Source: Epiperipatus broadwayi (Eukaryota; Onychophora; Udeonychophora; Euonychophora; Peripatidae). Taken from it: 64,000 bases of DNA. Position 1 is the stretch's first letter, and each line of letters opens with the position of its first letter. Positions 47,331 to 57,832 of the stretch are shown here, piece after piece. A model generated the notes under the pieces. It was given only the letters and a program-made list of their open reading frames with translations. It ran no database searches and was not told where the DNA came from. The stretch covers positions 1,432,001-1,496,000 of the forward strand of contig JAQFVV010006221.1 of assembly GCA_028023455.1 (NCBI GenBank). Reading direction: 5' to 3'. The position numbers and the translations under genes were made by a program.

Positions 47331-47572
47331 AATACATATCACTAGCTGAAGATTCAAATACAAAATACAAATCACCTCCCAAACATTGTTTTTTTCATTC
47401 TGTGAATAAATATAAAATCTAAACTTTAAGCAGCACTTCAAACAACGTAATTCATAAGGAGTTGTGCTCTTTGAAATCAGACTTTATATTTATTCACAAG
47501 AGGGCGCTGCTGAAAAAACAATGTTTGGGCGGGTGATCTTAATTTTACATATAGACTTACATATAACGTATT
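47331..47572. repeat. Fold-back element, ~70-bp arms
   Basis: TCACCTCCCAAACATTGTTT pairs with AAACAATGTTTGGGCGGGTG; inner GTGAATAAATATAAA pairs with TTTATATTTATTCAC. A relative is at 28398-28545. Confidence 0.7.
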
Positions 47573-48424
47573 TTTTTTTATAAGATTAATAATATTTCAA
47601 TACAGATATATTATTGTATCGGTTGCAAAGCAATATACATAATTGACTACAAGAATAGTTAAGTGCTGCTTATCTTTGGATAACAATTTTAATAAAAACG
47701 ATGTTAAAAAAAATTAAATAACTAAGTTAGAAAAAAAAAATTTTTGTTTACAAATTAAAATTTGCTTGTGTTGTCTTTAAGATTAAAGTTCAAGGTTCAA
47801 AGGTTAATTATTAAATTTCGAAATAAAATATGATTTAAAAAAATGATTTAATTTTGTTATGTTAAATGTCAAATTTATGAAAATTATTTTTATATTGAAA
47901 GTATATTTTTATTGTAATTAATAAAGTTTTAAAAAAGTGATTGGAACGATGATCAATACGATTTATTTGTTTAAAAAAACATGATATACAGTATAAAATT
48001 TGATTAAAAGCTCGTGTTCTACCAGTGTCTCTAATCTGGTTTTTTTTTTGTTTTACAATCGTCATTATTGCTCGTAAATCTTTAAGTTTATTTTATTAAA
48101 CAACCAAGTTATGAACAAAAGCAAGTACTATGAAATGGTCATAATAATGCGTGGCTAGATCAGCAGGGTGCACCATTTATCCTATACGATGTAGCCTGAA
48201 TTGATTATTTATCTTTGGCCTGATATGTGATCAAACTTCAACTGCTATTTCTGAAATGTGCCTGATCTACTTTTTTTTAAAAAATATGCTTACGAATAAT
48301 TGCTGAATTAATGTCCTCTCCCATAGAATATTTGACTTTAGAGAGGTGAAGCGATATGATACAAGGTAATAAGATCTGGATAAATTTAAATTTAAAGCTG
48401 CTAAAGCAATTTAAAATAATTATA
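47573..48424. other. AT-rich sequence
   Basis: Includes a small repeated phrase AAGTTCAAGGTTCAAAGGTT. Nothing recognised. Confidence 0.45.
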
Positions 48425-48560
48425 GTTCTACGTTTTAAAATGGGCAAAACTATCTCCATACAATAGTGCCACTCAAAGCAAGACAGAGTAATCAATGGAT
48501 GCCAGAAGGCATCCATTGAGCAAGCATGGGAAATAGTGATCATGTGATGTTCTACATTTT
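48425..48560. mobile_element. HF family, ends only
   Basis: GGGCAAAACTATCTCCATAC, TAATCAATGGATGCCAGAAG, then ATAGTGATCATGTGATGTTC. The two termini are joined with the middle lost. Confidence 0.7.
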
Positions 48561-48992
48561 CGAGAATGATGTAAAGCGTGTTCAATGCTGAAGTAGATTC
48601 TATAATGAAAAGCAAACAAAGAAAACATGTTAAACTTGACATAAAAGGGATTTTAAATTGAAGACACTGATAAAAGGATGATCACTGGAAAGATGGCAAA
48701 GTTTAAATACTTATTATTTTATAATTTAATGTAATAATATTTTTAATATTTTATATATCTTATTGTATAATAAATATTTATTTTGTTAGTTATTAATCTG
48801 ATCTTCTGTTTCTCTTTTCATAAGTTTTACCATTTAAATTGAATTATAAATTAAATTTATAATAGCTATGGATAAAAGAATTCATGTTCTACTGAATTAG
48901 TCATGATAGTATTTATAATAATTATGATAGGGTAGAATATGCTCCTATGGATTTCCCAGCTTTGGGATGGTGCTTTGGATTTTAACGTAATA

Positions 48993-50030
48993 CACCTGGG
49001 TCTCGTTTTATGCGGTAGATAGGTTCCACAGAAAACCCGCATTAAAAAAAATCTCACACAAAAATAGACTTCACTTACATTGAAAAATGGGGGATAGGGT
49101 CTATAATTTTCAGAATTCGCATAAAAGCAAAGCAACAAGGAAAAATTACTTTAAAATTCGCATTAAAAAAATAAGGAAATAAAGTATGATAAAAAATATC
49201 AAATATTTGAAAAAAATTAATACAAGACAAACTTGTTTTACTTTTTTTTATTAAGTACAGTATTAAATTGGACATTTTTTCATAAGTGTTTTTTGACGAT
49301 ATGCGGGTTCGTTTGTAAACTGGTAAGAAATCAGATTCGTCGATGTGATGTGATGTAACTTCTCCTTGAACGAAGTCAAGAATCTCTCGTCAATTATCCC
49401 CAGAGAAACTTGTTAGCCACTTTATTTTCCATTCCCCACTCTAAATTTTCCCATATTCTGCTCCATTCCATTTACACAACTAGTGCCAATTTCAGTCTTG
49501 TGCTGTGTTAATGGTTTTCTGTTGTCAACTGATTTTTACTACTGAAATAAATTTTAAATGTGAACATTTTATTTCTATATTAAAAAAATGATATCGCAAT
49601 CAAAACAAAGATTATACATTATCATTAGAAATATTATTTTCAGTTTATAAAATCAATAAAATCTTCGTTATTTATTTTAAAAATCTACATTATTTATTTT
49701 TGTTATACCTAACAACATACGTTTTAAAAGTTTAAAATTTTTGAATATTCATTGCGATATTTTTATATGTAAATATAAATCTATTATTTACTCATTAGTA
49801 TAAGTAGGTTATTTATTGTAAATACAGCTTCAGGCCATATTCATATTAGCTGCTAATATAAGTTATATTTTTTTGGGAAAAAAGTATTTCAAGTCAAAAT
49901 AAGTTATTAATAATTTAAATTTCTTGATATATAATAAATATAGTGAAATATGAAAAATATTAAGAAGAAACATGAATCGCATAACTTCAAAATCACATTA
50001 AAATAATCCGCATAAAACGAGACCCAGGTG
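48993..50030. mobile_element. Pogo/Tigger-like TIR transposon, copy 2 with nested LINE
   Basis: Starts CACCTGGGTCTCGTTTTATG and ends CATAAAACGAGACCCAGGTG with flanking TA (48991-48992, 50031-50032). It aligns to 11525-12425. TIRs are better preserved here (the left one has CG where copy 1 has CA). It holds an insertion at about 49355-49478 not present in copy 1, and retains about 50 bp lost from copy 1. The minus-strand frames at 48866-49275 are shadows of it. Confidence 0.88.
49345..49480 (-). mobile_element. 5'-truncated LINE insertion nested in the TIR element
   Basis: On the minus strand: GGAGCAGAATATGGGAAAAT (end of ORF), GTGGGGAATGGAAAATAAAG, GTGGCTAACAAGT, ATTCTTGACTTCGTTCAAGG and then ACATCACATCACATC. 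It matches 31990-32125, the 3' end of the LINE at 30391. Only about 130 bp of the 3' end was copied, ending in the same CATCA-type tail. Confidence 0.85.
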
Positions 50031-50357
50031 TATATATTAGTAATCTATAGGGGATATAATTTTCCTTTGGAGTGATTAATGGTCTGGAAGGGTGACAGTT
50101 TTTAATATTTTTATTATTATGGCTATGCCTGATCATTAGTATGATTTATGACTGAATTAAATTATGTTTTACTCCTATCTTGTTCCATGTCTGTTATTTG
50201 TGTTTGAGTGTGAAATCTCAAAGATTGTTTTAATTATTAAGCACTAACTTTTCATATCTCTATAATATAATTTGTACTAAATTAATCTTGCTGACCATGT
50301 TTGCCAACTGGCAGGACTATTACAATAGTATATATACTGAACTTTGGATGTAATTAG

Positions 50358-50525
50358 AGGGAATTTGAACACAGATTTTCAAGCTCCCTTCTGCTATCCA
50401 CTCCATTTTATATCATCAATACAAATGACCACATACATGTGAAAAAGATAAATGATCTCGAATAAACATATTTCATGCTCAACCCACATTCATCAGTTGG
50501 TCCAGATCATCAAGAAGCATTAATT
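50358..50525 (-). mobile_element. HT family element on the minus strand
   Basis: Minus strand order: GATGATCTGGACCAA, CTGATGA (complement of 50490-50496), ATGTGGGTTGAGCAT, GAAA (50471-50474), TTCGAGATCATT, then downstream GTGTTCAAATTCCC (B box, complement of 50358-50371). Stem I outer helix GATGATC/GATCATT is fully paired, and stem II has ATG/CAT. Stem III and inner stem I have one mismatch each. The outer helix differs from the 35-kb copy by a paired change (A-U there, G-C here). Confidence 0.75.
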
Positions 50526-50930
50526 ATGAAGATTTAATAAAAAAGGATTTTAAAAAAATCCTGAAAGTGTTAATGAAAAATTATTTTTGTTCAAGGATTA
50601 ATTTCAGTTTTTATTATCTATACAAAAACCACCACTTCAAGTATTTTAAAAATCCATACAAGTAATAAATTAAAAAAAAAAATTGAACATATAAGGGGGA
50701 GAGGTAGTGGTTTTGTATCAGTTGGACCCAGGTTTGATTTATTGATTTGAAATTAATTTATACTCCTTCAAATTCTATATCCATTATTGAAGCTCTCTGC
50801 ATAGATTAATCTAAGTCTAAAATGCTTTTATAAATTCAGAATTAGAAGTTCACCGAAAGTGCACATAGCATTAGGTTATAAAGAATAAATAAAGTATTTA
50901 CATTATTAAGATTAACAAACATTTGCAAAT

Positions 50931-51018
50931 CGCAGACGCCTTGCAAGCAAGTGATTGGTTGCAGACGGTTGTGGGTTCGCCTCCCAGCCGATGCTTTGAC
51001 ATATGGGAAAAAAATTCA
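50931..51018 (+). repeat. tRNA-derived SINE, family S1, copy 2
   Basis: GACGCCTTGCAAGCAAGTGA, TTGGTTGCAGACGGTTGTG, GGGTTCGCCTCCCAGCCG, ATGCTTTGACATATGG and an A-rich tail. The 5' A-box part is truncated. Confidence 0.8.
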
Positions 51019-51950
51019 AACTGAGGGAAAAAATAATATTATTTAGAACTATAATGTATATACATTGGATATTAAAATAAAATTAATTGCAGCAGTCTAT
51101 ATATTATTCAAAAATAATTTTCTGAAATAAAGTTTATAATTCACTGAAGATCGCCATTAGTAAAAGTTTTAAAAAATTTAATCCTTTAAAAAAAAAAGTC
51201 GGCATTATTAGAAAATGACTTTCAAGGACTGGAAGCATAAACTAATCAATCTAGAAATATTGTTTTTACTAAAAATATGAACTTATTTGAATTGATATTA
51301 AGTTTTAATATATGGAGAATTATTTGTTTACATATTAACATACCAGGTTCTTTGGGGAAAATGAGTTTATATGAACATTAAAATCATTCCACTGGAAATA
51401 AAATTGTATTTGATTTATAGTTAATATGAATGTTCAAACTTTATCATTATATTAAGCATTGTGGTGGTATCTAAATAAAAAGAACTTTGGTATGGTGATG
51501 AGAGTTGGGCACTTGAAGAGGAAGAATTCAAAGCACGTGCTAAGATTGAGTTTACGTTAACATAGTAACATAAAAAGTTTTAAAAAATAGTTTAGATAGT
51601 GTATGGTGGGTTAGTATCACTGCAAATTATATTTATATATATCTTTATATTTTTTGATGATCTATGATTACTCATGGATCAAATATAGAATAGTGGTTTA
51701 CATATTACAACACATTTGAACTATGTATGTGCAATGTAGCTTATGTTTACAGATATTTATATTTGAAAATGGGAATATTACCATTATCACTTCTTGAAAG
51801 ATATCTATTTTTATTTTAAAAGGCGTTGGGTACATGAGTACTAAACCTGCAATGTAGGGGGGATAGAGGAGATAGGACCTTTTCTCACCCACAATCAACG
51901 TGTGATGTCACAATGATGTCATATTGAAAAAAATAGTCCTACAATGGTGA
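51019..51950. other. AT-rich sequence
   Basis: Nothing recognised. Confidence 0.45.
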
Positions 51951-51954
51951 TATA

Positions 51955-52925
51955 TTGGATACTTTTATTGTTGGAGTGAAAATGGACGTTTATAAGCAGT
52001 TTTGGCTTTAATTTCTTTATATATAAAAATAAATGGACGTTTATAAGCAGTTTTTGCTTTAATTTCTTTATAAAAAAATTGATGTTTATTACCAGTTTGC
52101 TAGCACCTCTGTAATCAAGTGGTATCATTTTTGGAGTGAAAATTTTTACTGAAGATGTATTTTTATACAAATTACTAGGAGTTTTTGCTTTACTTTCTTT
52201 ATATATAAAAAAAATAATTTAAAAGTCTAAATCATTTACTGTTCATTTGATGTGTGTGTAATGTTCTTTATATATAAAAAAAGATGTTTATCATTTACTA
52301 TTCATTTGGTGTGTCTTTTTTCGTAGTTTTTGCTTTAATTTCTTTATTAAAAAAAAGAAAGATGTTTAAAAGTTAAAACCATTTATTGTTTGTTTTGTGT
52401 ATGTGCATTAATTAATTAATATTGATATACCATCTTCTATAGCTTTAGCACATAATTTCTTGTAAACAAAGGCAAAACTCCCCATACAGTATGTGCCAGC
52501 CTGTGCCTAACAGAGTAATCTATTGATACTATAAAGCAATAAATCAGGATGTTTATGTAGCACTTTTTGGACCATTGATTCTCTGTTATAGCACAGATGA
52601 CATTGACTATATGGGAGTTTACCTAAGTTTTTATGAAAATCTCAGCATCTCTTGCAATCGAGTGTTTTCATTTTTGGAGTGAAAATGTTTACTGAAGATC
52701 CCCATTTTGTTGGTAATGTATTTTTATACAAATTACAAGGAGTTTTTGCTTTACTTTCTTTATAAATAAAAGACATTTAAAAGTCTAAATTATTTACTGT
52801 TCATTTAGTCTATGTGTATTAATTAATATATCATTTTTTGTAGTTGCTTTAATTTCTTTATTGCTGTTTATTAGCATTTTAATGAAAATACCAGCATCCT
52901 TTGCAATCACGTGATTTCATTTTTG
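51955..52925 (+). repeat. Irregular iterated repeat block
   Basis: The phrase GCTTTAATTTCTTTAT (or GCTTTACTTTCTTTAT) recurs about six times (near 52004, 52046, 52186, 52337, 52748, 52851), usually after AGTTTTT and followed by AAAAA-rich runs. ATGGACGTTTATAAGCAGTT occurs twice (51982, 52033). A longer block with GGAGTGAAAAT, TTTACTGAAGAT, ATTTTTATACAAATTAC and AAAAGTCTAAAT occurs at about 52130-52260 and 52675-52810. ATTTACTGTTCATTT-like text recurs. A decayed HF copy (52475-52625) is embedded. Confidence 0.75.
52455..52628. mobile_element. Decayed HF family copy
   Basis: GCACATAATTTCTTGTAAAC, AGGCAAAACTCCCCATACAG, AACAGAGTAATCTATTGAT and at right CCATTGATTCTCTGTTATAG and ATATGGGAGTTTACC. 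Inverted-repeat ends are recognisable; the ribozyme region is absent. Confidence 0.6.
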
Positions 52926-53032
52926 GCATATATTTAAACTATATTGAATTTTATAATGTATTTTAAAATCATGTTTGGTGTATTTTGAAATCATTTATTG
53001 TTCATTTGATGTATATTCACTTCTTTTTAGTC

Positions 53033-53207
53033 CTGCAACATGGAGCATGTATTAGACCTACTGTGGTTGTTGACATTCACATCATACAATTTGTTTTTTT
53101 GCGCAAGAAAGATTCATGTACATATTATTTTGGTCACATCAGAAGCTGTGGATTGATACAAATGTGAACAGGCACATAAAGGTCTAATATATGCTCCATG
53201 TTGCAGG
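53033..53207. repeat. Hairpin element, 28-bp arms
   Basis: CCTGCAACATGGAGCATGTA with TTAGACCT at left pairs with AGGTCTAATATATGCTCCAT and GTTGCAGG at right, around a ~118-bp middle. Only one or two mismatches in the arms. Confidence 0.75.
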
Positions 53208-53279
53208 TTTAGAATCCAAGTACCAGACATTGTATACATATATTATTGAGAAGAAAGTTTATATCTGTATGTTCTCATT

Positions 53280-53650
53280 TGCAAAACTCTCCATACAGTA
53301 GCATCACTCTTGCAAACCAGAGTAATCACTGGATGCAGGAAGGTTTGTGCATAAAATCCCTATCTACTCATCCAATATCCCCAGACTATTTCTAGCTTGT
53401 GGCTTTCATCAGTGAAGAACCTTGGATCTGAGAGCACTGCACCTGCCAAGGCTCTTCATTGATGAAAGTCACAAGCTTGAAACTAGTCTGAGTATATTGG
53501 ATGAGTAGATGCTAGATAAGGATTTTATGCACAAATCTTCCTGCATCGAGTTATCACTCTGGCTTGCATAGAATGGTGCTACTTCCTCTGTGAAAAACAG
53601 CTTGTGTAAGCATAAAGAATGGTAATCATGTAATGTTTGATGGTTTAAGT
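53280..53650. mobile_element. HF family inverted dimer
   Basis: Left: CAAAACTCTCCATACAGTAG; the minus-strand ribozyme half at about 53380-53427 has CTGATGA but GAAAT instead of GAAAC. The plus half is at 53446-53500. Right: GTAAGCATAAAGAATGGTAA. The minus-strand 83-codon frame is this repeat. Confidence 0.75.
53446..53500 (+). ncRNA. Hammerhead-like motif with best HF stem II
   Basis: CCAA (53446-53449) pairs with TTGG (53497-53500); inner stem CTTCA pairs with TGAG partly. Core TTGATGA at 53459-53465 (C3 is T), stem II AAGT/GCTT around CACAA (four pairs), GAAA at 53479-53482, ACTAGT, C at 53488. One core change probably abolishes cleavage. Confidence 0.55.
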
Positions 53651-53924
53651 TCTCATTATGGCAGAAAATATTTTTGTATACATATTTAATAATTTCTTTG
53701 TCTATTAAATCAATAAGCAAATGGTTCTATTGCTCAGAATTCAGAAAACGTTCCAACACCAGATGTGCTAAAACTGAAATCAATCCCAAAATCCTATGCT
53801 CCAGACACTCTTGCATTAAACCATTCTTGCAGTTATATTTGGAAATGGAAGATTCTGTTTATATTTTCATAATATTTTCCTTTTAAATAAAAAAAGAGTG
53901 AATTCAGCTAATTTATAAGCAATG

Positions 53925-54545
53925 AGGATTTAAACTGTAATTGGAAATCACCATGGAAATCTGATGAATGCTGAATAATCAGAAATACTATTCTTTGATA
54001 ATCATAGATAATTATATAAAAATCATTTAATTTCTGAACTTTATTTAAATTTCAACATATTTTCCTTTTCACCTAAAAGACTTAAATTAATATGACATCA
54101 TTTATTCTTTGAGTAATATCTTTTCATATTTGAAGTAATGATCATTATGTATATTTTAAATTTAATCATTTTGAAGTTAATTAATGAAATAGTTTATCAT
54201 AATTATGTTATCTTTAAATATTACAATGAGAGATTGAAATGGCTAAACATTAATCATTTTTAAATTATTTAACGAAAGCCATTATTTTAGCTTCTAGAAA
54301 TAGCTCATCAGTCGAAGTTACTTGCAATCTAATCAGATATAAAATATTAGGGATTAAATTAAAATGTGTAGCATATTAGTGGGAAATATTTGTTAAAATT
54401 GATAGCTAGCAATACTATCATATTAATGAAACATTTTGATATAACCCAAAAATTAAAAAAGGGGAAAGTTTAAGAATTTGTTGGCAATATATTAAATCTA
54501 CTATTTGAATGCATGTGTACGATATTGATTCATTAGAGAATAGAC
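53925..54545 (+). repeat. ~0.6-kb dispersed repeat, copy 1
   Basis: Shares, in order, GTAATTG.AAATCAC.ATGGAAA, TTTCTGAACTTTATT, TTCCTTTT.ACCTAAAAGAC, ATTTAATCATTTTGA, ATAAAATATTAG.GA, TTAAAATGTGT, GAAATTGATAGC-like text and TTTGTTGGCAA with 63185-63725. No coding frame, no obvious termini. Confidence 0.7.
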
Positions 54546-54799
54546 TTAAATGTACTAGTTACAAGTTTTTCTAGTATTATATTGTAAAGGTCACTTAAAA
54601 CTCACTTAAATGCTCATGTACACACTCATTTTCAAATCAGTACACTTTAATAAACAACTTAATATATAAATGATTAAGGTCAACATAATATCCACACACA
54701 AAAAAATTAACTTACAAATATATTAGTAAAGTCAATTAGAAAACATTAGCTTTAAATAAAAATAAAAAATATTTCCCTAACTAGACCCAATGTCTTGCA

Positions 54800-54890
54800 T
54801 TGGTGGTCGAGAGGTCAGTGTGACTGCCTTGCATTTGCAGGCAGTTGCCCGGGTTGCGGGTTCGGGTCCCGGCCAATCTATGACACTTAA
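54800..54890 (+). repeat. tRNA-derived SINE, family S1, copy 3 (best tRNA-like head)
   Basis: GGTGGTCGAGAGGTCAGTG (A box), CTGCCTTGCATTTGCAGGC (hairpin), GGGTTGCGGGTTCGGGTCCC (B box), GGCCAATCTATGACACTT and a tail of A. Strikingly GC-rich for this window and with an intact A and B box, so probably the youngest S1 copy here. The A box resembles class II (Ser/Leu-type) tRNAs. Confidence 0.8.
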
Positions 54891-55644
54891 AAAAAAAACT
54901 AGACACAACAATTAAAGATTCCACATATATAGATAAAAAAAAAAGTAAACCTATTATTTAGTAACCATGGAAACTAACCAAGACTTGAACTTTAGAACCT
55001 GAAAATGATCTAGGTCAAAAATATCCAAGCAACCCATTGTTCAAAAGATGAAAGTTGATTATTCAATTAATTAATCAAAAACATGAACTAAAGCAACAAT
55101 CACTATATATATAAAAAACCTCATGAAAATAATAAATATATATATTTATGAAAAAGATTTTTTGTTTCCAGATTACAATATCAGAATAACTGCAAAGATG
55201 ATTGACTAAGCCAAAGGAATTATTTGCTTATATAGCCTTTGACAGCAAGAAAGAATTTTACAATATTGTAAACCTGCATCCAAGGGAGTTTCCTAATAGG
55301 CAACACCTATTCAGAAGAATAGAAATATTATCAATTGTGAAAACTATAAGGGAATAGTAGCACCTCGTTTGAATATAATCAGAAGAGTAATTTTGTATCT
55401 GCTAATATATATATATATATATTGCAGAATTGCATTTTAAAGCTTTTAATATTAAATAATTTATAAGCAAAAATATTCAACTTATTTAAAAGCTACTTCA
55501 ATGTTTTTTGGCTAAACAACATGCCATGGAGGTCTTGTGTAGACACCAGAAGATGTAAACACTAATTCATCCATCAAATTCTTAATTGAGATGCCAAAAT
55601 TCTATAAAATGAGCTTCTATCTTTGTTTCACTGTATCATCTTGC
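54891..55644. other. AT-rich sequence
   Basis: A (TA)n run at 55404-55423. Nothing else recognised. Confidence 0.5.
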
Positions 55645-55728
55645 AGAGGGCAGAATGGATGCTACAAGAGGGTAGCACTGTAGTGAATGTGATGACAGAA
55701 CTCACTCTACAAATGGATGAATCCCAGA
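55645..55728 (+). CDS. Possible small exon, unknown protein
   Basis: A 84-base open segment lies between CACTGTATCATCTTGCAG and the donor-like GTATGA. In phase 0 it reads RAEWMLQEGSTVVNVMTELT, then LQMDESQK. The composition is less AT-rich than its surroundings. No family recognised, and exon C requires a phase-1 partner, so it is not the next transporter exon. It could be a chance segment. Confidence 0.2.
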
Positions 55729-56339
55729 AAGTATGAATTTACAAGATTGAGAGACTTTGCTAAGGTTTAGAAACATTTTATAAGACATTCTTAAGACAAA
55801 GTGTTGTTCAAATCATTTAAGTAAACCATCTGAACTTTAAACTTAAGCATATGCCTAGCTTGGATCATTTTATTTCTCAAATGATGAAATGAAAAAGGAG
55901 GGTTACAGCTTAAAGGATAAACAAATATTTTTGTTTTGTAATAAATAAAATATAGGTCCCCTTCCTAAACAAGCTTTACTTTTCCCACATTAAGAACACT
56001 CACTATGTACAGGTCAGAATTATTTGTTGACTTGTTATACTAATTAACTAACTTGTTTATTTTTTTTTGGTATAAAAGACTAACCTTCTTGGATACATAT
56101 ACTTTATTATCAATAGTAGATTATTAATATATAGGCGGTTTCTTTTCCAGGGAAAATGGACTTTATCAGTTGGAATATGTTGCAATGACACCAACCATTA
56201 TACTACTGTTTGGGTTTAAATATAAGCTTGTTAGGGTTATTTTAAATTTTAATAAATTTATAAATACTTAGTACTAATAATGCATACCTAACAGGGATAG
56301 AAGAGGGATAGTTTGAATCATTAATTATCTTATTAAATG

Positions 56340-57832
56340 TTAGGGATGAATGCCAGGCACTCACTAAGTTGTTGGGATTCCTGTTTGAATAGTTTTTAAT
56401 TTTTCTTTGTTAAAATAAAACAGGTTAAACTATTTTGAAACTTTGAGAAATATCTGATTTATCAAAATCATTCTATTTTAGCATTATTAAATATTATTTA
56501 AATTATATGCTCACATATACTGTTTTTCCTTATATCATAATATTTTAGCAAGGTTGGTTAGAAAGTCATTAATTTATTGCACTTATATAAAAGTGAGGAT
56601 TCTGTTATTCATGTAGATGAGTCAACTGCAACTTCCTGAGTTTGAAATCTATGGCATAATGAAAACTGAAAGAGGTATAGGAAGTGGATGAATTGATATA
56701 AATTGTGCTCAGATTTAATGCATAATCATTTGAGCTAGCCATTAGAGATGGATGCAATTATTGATCAGTTTCTTCATTGCATCCCTTGCTGCATTCTTTA
56801 AAAATACCCTAGGTCTGACTATAGTAAGATGCAACTCCCCTCTCCCATGCAAAAACCAGGCCATTACATTTGGAGCCCAACATGGGGCATAAAACAGGCA
56901 TTCACTGTAAAAAAAATTTAAACAATTTTTTTATGGATTAATGCAGATAAAAACAATGAATAAAAACAAACAGAGGAAACTCTAAATTAACAATAACTAA
57001 CCATAAAGAGCTCAGAAGATATCAAGGAAACCTCACCTTAAAAAAATAATTGCTAGGCAATATAAGGTAATCAGAGACTTCAAATTAGTGAATAGTCATG
57101 TAAATAAAATTTATAAAGCAGAAGAGTAAGATAAATTAAACATACTTAAAATGGTTTAGGCATTAAATGACAACATTAATAAAACTTGTTAGTGAGATGA
57201 ATTAAAATTGAAACATTAATGGTAAAGCTGAACACATGATTCCACAACAACCATTTATTATACTCAGAGAACAAGGAACAATTATAACCAAAAACAAATA
57301 AAGGATTAATGTTAATTAGAAACAAAAAGTGCTTGGAGAAAATAGAAATGGAGCATTCTGAATGAACAATATTAAGCACTAGTAGATATGAAGGGGATCA
57401 GTGTAGACATTGAGGAATGGTCGATACTGACCCAGATACTGGAGGAATCACTAGTTGAAATTAACCACTCTATGCAAGCGCATATTGAAGACATGGTGAT
57501 ACCCCAAACCCGAGGAGCACTTGAGGAGATTGCTCCACCTCAGGATCAAAATACTCCAGAGTATGCAAAAGACATGATGGATGAGAGCCATGGGACAAAT
57601 ACTCCAAACCCTGATGGCCCAGCAATATGGGAGATCAAAAAAGATGGGAAATAAGATAAACTACAGGATGGACAGTTTGAAAGAGACACTAAATTCTAAA
57701 TTAGAAAATGTAAAATCAGAATTGAAGACAGAAGTTAAAGATCTTGAAAATAGATTGTCACATGATATAGAACAACTGTCTATAGTGTGCCAGGCATTAT
57801 CAAATGTCCATGCACAAAGTCTGTATTAAGCA
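56340..57832 (+). mobile_element. LTR-retrotransposon remnant (primer-binding site and gag-like coiled coil)
   Basis: CCATTACA followed by TTTGGAGCCCAACATGGGGC at 56869-56888 looks like an LTR end and primer-binding-site region. About 500 bp downstream, frames 57388-57654 and 57581-57829 overlap. The first is acidic. The second contains a long charged helix (MDSLKETLNSKLENVKSELK) typical of gag-like N-terminal coiled coils, and they appear to be one frame split by a shift. No protease, reverse transcriptase or second LTR is visible, so it is a truncated remnant. The LTR start is not located; 56340 is a guess. Confidence 0.45.

Noticed and set aside
54296-54320. Hammerhead on the minus strand (CTGATGA near 54310)
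   Set aside because: The GAAA element is absent at the needed place (reads GAAG after an imperfect hairpin).
54800-54890. Functional tRNA gene
   Set aside because: A and B boxes are good, but acceptor stem ends do not pair, a poly-A tail follows, and related copies exist at 41.1 and 50.9 kb; it is a SINE.
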